Source: Lentibacillus kapialis
GTDB taxonomy: Bacteria; Bacillota; Bacilli; Bacillales; Amphibacillaceae
Length of the DNA stretch: 64,000 nt
Direction: 5' to 3'
Assembly (NCBI RefSeq): GCF_014646635.1
Contig: NZ_BMNQ01000004.1
Location: 62,001-126,000, forward strand
The notes under the pieces were generated by a model that saw nothing but the letters and a program-made list of their open reading frames with translations, did not search any database and had not been told where the DNA came from. Positions 61,467-64,000 of this stretch are shown piece after piece. Position 1 is the stretch's first letter. Each line of letters starts with the position of its first letter. A program made the translations under genes and the position numbers.

Positions 61467-61832
61467 ATGAGACTGGATAATACTGGGATTGAAGAAGCCA
61501 TAGTAGATATTAAACCGCTGGACCGCCTGATGGGAAATCACGCTTTCATTCGCGGTGGACAATGGGATTATGAGCGTGTGACATATGACTATAAAATCGG
61601 ATCCAAGGAAAAAAACATTACATATTATATCCGTATACAAGGTTACGCGGTCGAAGGCGATGTGGATTTGGGTAATGCAGTTATCCAGCTGAAGACCCCT
61701 CTTCTGGGGAAATATTATTACCCGCATGGTGTCGAATACGGCGAAGATGAAAATTTTCCGGAGAACCTCGTGGACCGCGCTGTAAGCCTAGTATCAAAAG
61801 TTAAGGAAGATATTAATAACTATAAAAAATAA
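61467..61832 (+). CDS. ylbA: YlbA/YugN-like family protein
   Basis: 121 residues. YugN-like domain protein of unknown function, occupying the ylbA position next to ylbB. Features: GGQWDYERVTYDYKIG and LGKYYYPHGVEYGEDENFPE. The start is ATG 61467, 7 bases after GAGGTG; an earlier ATG at 61437 overlaps the promoter region. Confidence 0.9.
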   Translation: MRLDNTGIEEAIVDIKPLDRLMGNHAFIRGGQWDYERVTYDYKIGSKEKNITYYIRIQGYAVEGDVDLGNAVIQLKTPLLGKYYYPHGVEYGEDENFPENLVDRAVSLVSKVKEDINNYKK

Positions 61833-61872
61833 CGGTACAATAGCCCGTTATGTTTAATGCCTTGGGCAACCT

Positions 61873-61909
61873 GCCAACTGCTTCATAAACGTAAGCGGTT
61901 GGCTTTTTC
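61873..61909 (+). terminator. Terminator of the YugN-like gene
   Basis: GCCAACTGCTT and AAGCGGTTGGC form the stem, followed by TTTTTC. Confidence 0.85.
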
Positions 61910-61993
61910 ATCGCAAAATGCCGAGGTGCATTCGTAGATTAACGGTTAAAAATAACAAAGCCGACTAACTGTAGAAAAGAAAATGCTTAAGCA

Positions 61994-62021
61994 GAATTGT
62001 TACACATACCAACCATACATG
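61994..62021 (+). promoter_or_regulatory. Sigma-E-like promoter of the YtvI-type gene
   Basis: -35 GAATTGT (61994-62000), 13-bp spacer, -10 CATACATG (62014-62021). The -10 matches 6 of 8 consensus positions. Confidence 0.45.
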
Positions 62022-62080
62022 CTACTATTTTATATATATCTTTCTATTGACGTATAGATGAAAGGAGATTTCCATTTACA

Positions 62081-63139
62081 TTGCCTGGATCAATAACGAA
62101 ACGCCAATGGACACTTATTTTTTTAGCAGTATTTCTGCTGCTGGTTTTCTTTTTCGTACTACCGATAGCTATACCACTGGTTCTTGCTTTAATCACCGCA
62201 TTAATGTTGAACCCGCTCATCCGGCTGATCCAAAAAAAATTAAAAACAGGCAGGCAGACAGCTGTCATTATAGTATTTCTTCTCTTTTTAGTTTTCTTAG
62301 GAATCAGCGGGTCACTGATTGTAACAAAAGCTGTCACCCAAGTTGTTAATTTTGTTGAGGATATACCTTCATACGTTACCCAATTGAACAATGTTTATGA
62401 AAAATGGGAATCCGGATTTGAGCAATATACGAAAAATCTACCGGAGGAATTTTATGATCAGGTGACCAATACCATTGAAGCACAACTCACGTCAATGAGC
62501 GGTACACTAAAGGAAACAATTACCATTGACAGAGTGGCGCAGATTGTTGCTGACATTCCGCAATATTTGATCAGTTTTATTGTTTATTTAATAGCTTTAT
62601 TTCTATTTATGCTCGAATTGCCGGTACTTAAATCAAAATTTTATAACCTTATGACAAAGGAAACCGCCGAAAAAGTTTCATTCATGAACAGGAGACTTTC
62701 TGAGGTTATACTTGGTTTTTTCAAGGCCCAATTTCTTGTTAGTATTATCATCTTTGTCGTAACACTCATTGGCTTATTATTGTTTACGCCGGACGTAGCC
62801 TTTATTATGTCCCTGTTTATCTGGCTGGTCGATTTCATTCCAATTATTGGTTCGATAGCCGTACTGGGGCCATGGTCCGTATTCGCCTTTATAGCAGGTG
62901 ATGTAATATTGGGTGTTCAACTTGCTGTCCTCGCTATCATACTGCTTGCTATCCGAAGAACAGTAGAACCTAAGGTCATGGGCCAGCATATTGGTCTTTC
63001 CCCTCTCGCAACGCTAATAGCCATGTTTCTTGGAATCAAACTGTTGGGACTCCTCGGGTTTATACTGGGACCACTCTTCCTGATAGCATTCAACTCAGCA
63101 CGTGAAGCGGGAATTATAAAATGGAATATTAAAATTTAA
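62081..63139 (+). CDS. AI-2E family (YtvI-like) membrane permease
   Basis: 352 residues with about seven to eight membrane segments and a periplasmic region around residues 85-165. AI-2E family proteins move small solutes or ions; the conserved WLVDFIPIIGSIAVLGPW and IRRTVEPKVMGQHIGLSPL segments are present. Length and a sigma-E-like promoter suggest the sporulation protein YtvI subgroup, but this is an inference. The start is TTG 62081, 12 bases after AAAGGAGA, a rather long spacing, so the true start may differ slightly. Confidence 0.85.
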   Translation: MPGSITKRQWTLIFLAVFLLLVFFFVLPIAIPLVLALITALMLNPLIRLIQKKLKTGRQTAVIIVFLLFLVFLGISGSLIVTKAVTQVVNFVEDIPSYVTQLNNVYEKWESGFEQYTKNLPEEFYDQVTNTIEAQLTSMSGTLKETITIDRVAQIVADIPQYLISFIVYLIALFLFMLELPVLKSKFYNLMTKETAEKVSFMNRRLSEVILGFFKAQFLVSIIIFVVTLIGLLLFTPDVAFIMSLFIWLVDFIPIIGSIAVLGPWSVFAFIAGDVILGVQLAVLAIILLAIRRTVEPKVMGQHIGLSPLATLIAMFLGIKLLGLLGFILGPLFLIAFNSAREAGIIKWNIKI

Positions 63140-63230
63140 GATTTCGGAACGTATGAACAAAAGCGTTGGACCCGGATGTGGCAATATTCGACAAGTATCG
63201 ATAAAGTTAAATAATTTATACTCTCTTATA

Positions 63231-63547
63231 GAGGTTGTTCAAAAAGTCCGGTAAAAATGACACTTCGTATTTTTTCGTTGGCTTGTTTCTCCGCTCCTTG
63301 GAAAAGAAAAACACTTTTCCTGCGTGCGAAGCGGCTTCAGGGCAGCATTACCTGTGCTCATGTATCTAAAGGCATACCCTTTCGCTGCTCGAAACTGCGC
63401 CGTCTCGAGGGCGGCTGTTGAGCCTCCTCGTGCTGACGAACTGCGGGGTCTTCACACTGCGCATTCATTTATTGCGGTGTCTGCCAAGACATGGGGGTTT
63501 TGAACACGCTCCTATAAGGTCATCCCATAATTTTCTCTTTCTGACGT
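63231..63547 (+). repeat. Family C dispersed repeat, long copy with a family A tail
   Basis: Starts GAGGTTGTTCAAAAAGTCCGG and contains GGAAAAGAAAAACACTTTTCC, CATGTATCTAAAGGCATAC, CTGCTCGAAACTGCGCCG, GAACTGCGGGGTCTTCAC and TTTTGAACACGC. The last 36 bases (63512-63547, TATAAGGTCATCCCATAA..TTTCTGACGTTA) are the tail of family A. No gene in this 479-base gap. Confidence 0.8.
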
Positions 63548-63558
63548 TAGAATCAAAT

Positions 63559-63617
63559 AAAAATCCAAACTGAATCAAAATTCTTCGGTAGAATTTCGGA
63601 TCAGTTTGGATTTTTAT
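63559..63617. terminator. Bidirectional terminator before the DUF420 gene
   Basis: AAATCCAAACTGA and TCAGTTTGGATTT flank a 27-base loop between converging genes; T-tracts are present in both directions. Confidence 0.8.
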
Positions 63618-63618
63618 T

Positions 63619-64000
63619 TTATCCGCCTAGTATCGCTTTAATCATGCTGGTTGTTTTGCCGCCATCATAAATAATATACAGCAATAGGTAGACAGCAACT
63701 CCTGTTACAGCACTAAAAAACCACAAAATACTCGTAATAGGACCAATCTTTCTGTGAATGCGCAGTTTCCGCTTAATTGCAAGCGTAATAGTCACAACAC
63801 CGAACACCGCGCTTGTTGTTGCCAAAATGATATGGAATACCAGGAAGACTGTGTAATAAATCTTAATGTCCTCAGGTCCGCCAAAACTCGTATTGCCAAT
63901 AAAAATGGTTCTGGAAACATAAATGATAAAGAATAGCAATGCGCTCACAGCAGCAGATAGCATTGTTCGTTTATGGGCTTTAGCTTTTCCTTTTAAAATA
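63619..64000 (-). CDS. DUF420 membrane protein (YozB/CtaM-like), 5' part outside window
   Basis: The frame stays open to the window edge; 126 C-terminal codons are visible, reading ILKGKAKAHKRTMLSAAVSAL before the first internal Met at 63963. Four membrane segments are visible. DUF420 proteins include S. aureus CtaM, needed for a haem-copper oxidase, and B. subtilis YozB. The position beside ylbA, where the cta oxidase genes lie in Bacillus, fits an oxidase-assembly role, which is inference. Confidence 0.85.
   Translation of the reverse strand, partial: ILKGKAKAHKRTMLSAAVSALLFFIIYVSRTIFIGNTSFGGPEDIKIYYTVFLVFHIILATTSAVFGVVTITLAIKRKLRIHRKIGPITSILWFFSAVTGVAVYLLLYIIYDGGKTTSMIKAILGG

Noticed and set aside
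61316-61501. 62-residue N-terminal extension of the CBS protein YlbB
   Set aside because: It runs through the intergenic promoter region shared with the divergent gene; the ATG at 61315 has an ideal AAGGAGG site.

Overview
The window comes from a low-GC, endospore-forming Bacillaceae, most likely a halotolerant Virgibacillus/Lentibacillus/Oceanobacillus-type genus (inferred from protein style, bacillithiol synthesis by BshC, and intergenic repeat families; the genus is not proven). Gene order largely matches the Bacillus subtilis stretch from ctaG/ylb through mra/fts, spoIIG, ylm, ileS and pyr to yloA/yloB, read in the opposite direction. Nearly every gene is therefore on the minus strand. 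I see no rRNA, tRNA, prophage, intact insertion sequence or CRISPR array.

Layout by coordinate. 1-5.8 kb: a partial P-type cation ATPase, rqcH, then ohr and a lysR regulator bounded by dispersed repeats. 5.8-17.8 kb: a complete pyrimidine operon (pyrR-P-B-C-AA-AB-K-D-F-E) with PyrR attenuators before pyrR and before pyrP; the second is followed by a remnant of a group IIC intron. 17.8-27.1 kb: rluD-like, lspA, T-box-ileS, divIVA, ylmH-G-sepF-E-D and ylmC. 27.4-30.0 kb: sigG, sigE, spoIIGA. 30.3-31.2 kb: a dispersed repeat containing about 32 copies of a 20-bp tandem repeat. 31.3-47.6 kb: the division and cell-wall (dcw) cluster mraZ-rsmH-ftsL-pbpB-spoVD-murE-murF-mraY-murD-spoVE-divIB-ftsA-ftsZ. 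48-64 kb: bshC, a DUF3397 gene, the ylb genes (P, O/rsfA, rpmF, N, M, L, J, coaD, H, G, F, E, D, C, B, A), a candidate csfG sporulation RNA, an AI-2E/YtvI-type permease and a partial DUF420 (CtaM/YozB-like) gene.

The genes cover UMP synthesis with its feedback control, lipid II synthesis, septum assembly (FtsZ, FtsA, SepF, DivIB, FtsL, PBP2B, DivIVA), and the change from vegetative division to sporulation. Several developmental control sites can be read directly: a spoIIG-type promoter with 21-bp spacing, a sigma-F promoter for sigG nested in an inverted repeat, a consensus sigma-H promoter for ftsAZ, and sigma-E-like sites before spoVD and the YtvI-like gene.

The least explained material is intergenic. 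A roughly 90-120 bp hairpin element (family A) repeatedly abuts the T-tracts of rho-independent terminators. A composite repeat of about 400 bp (family B) contains the 20-bp array. I found no clearly new multi-gene system; these repeats are the best candidates for new biology here.
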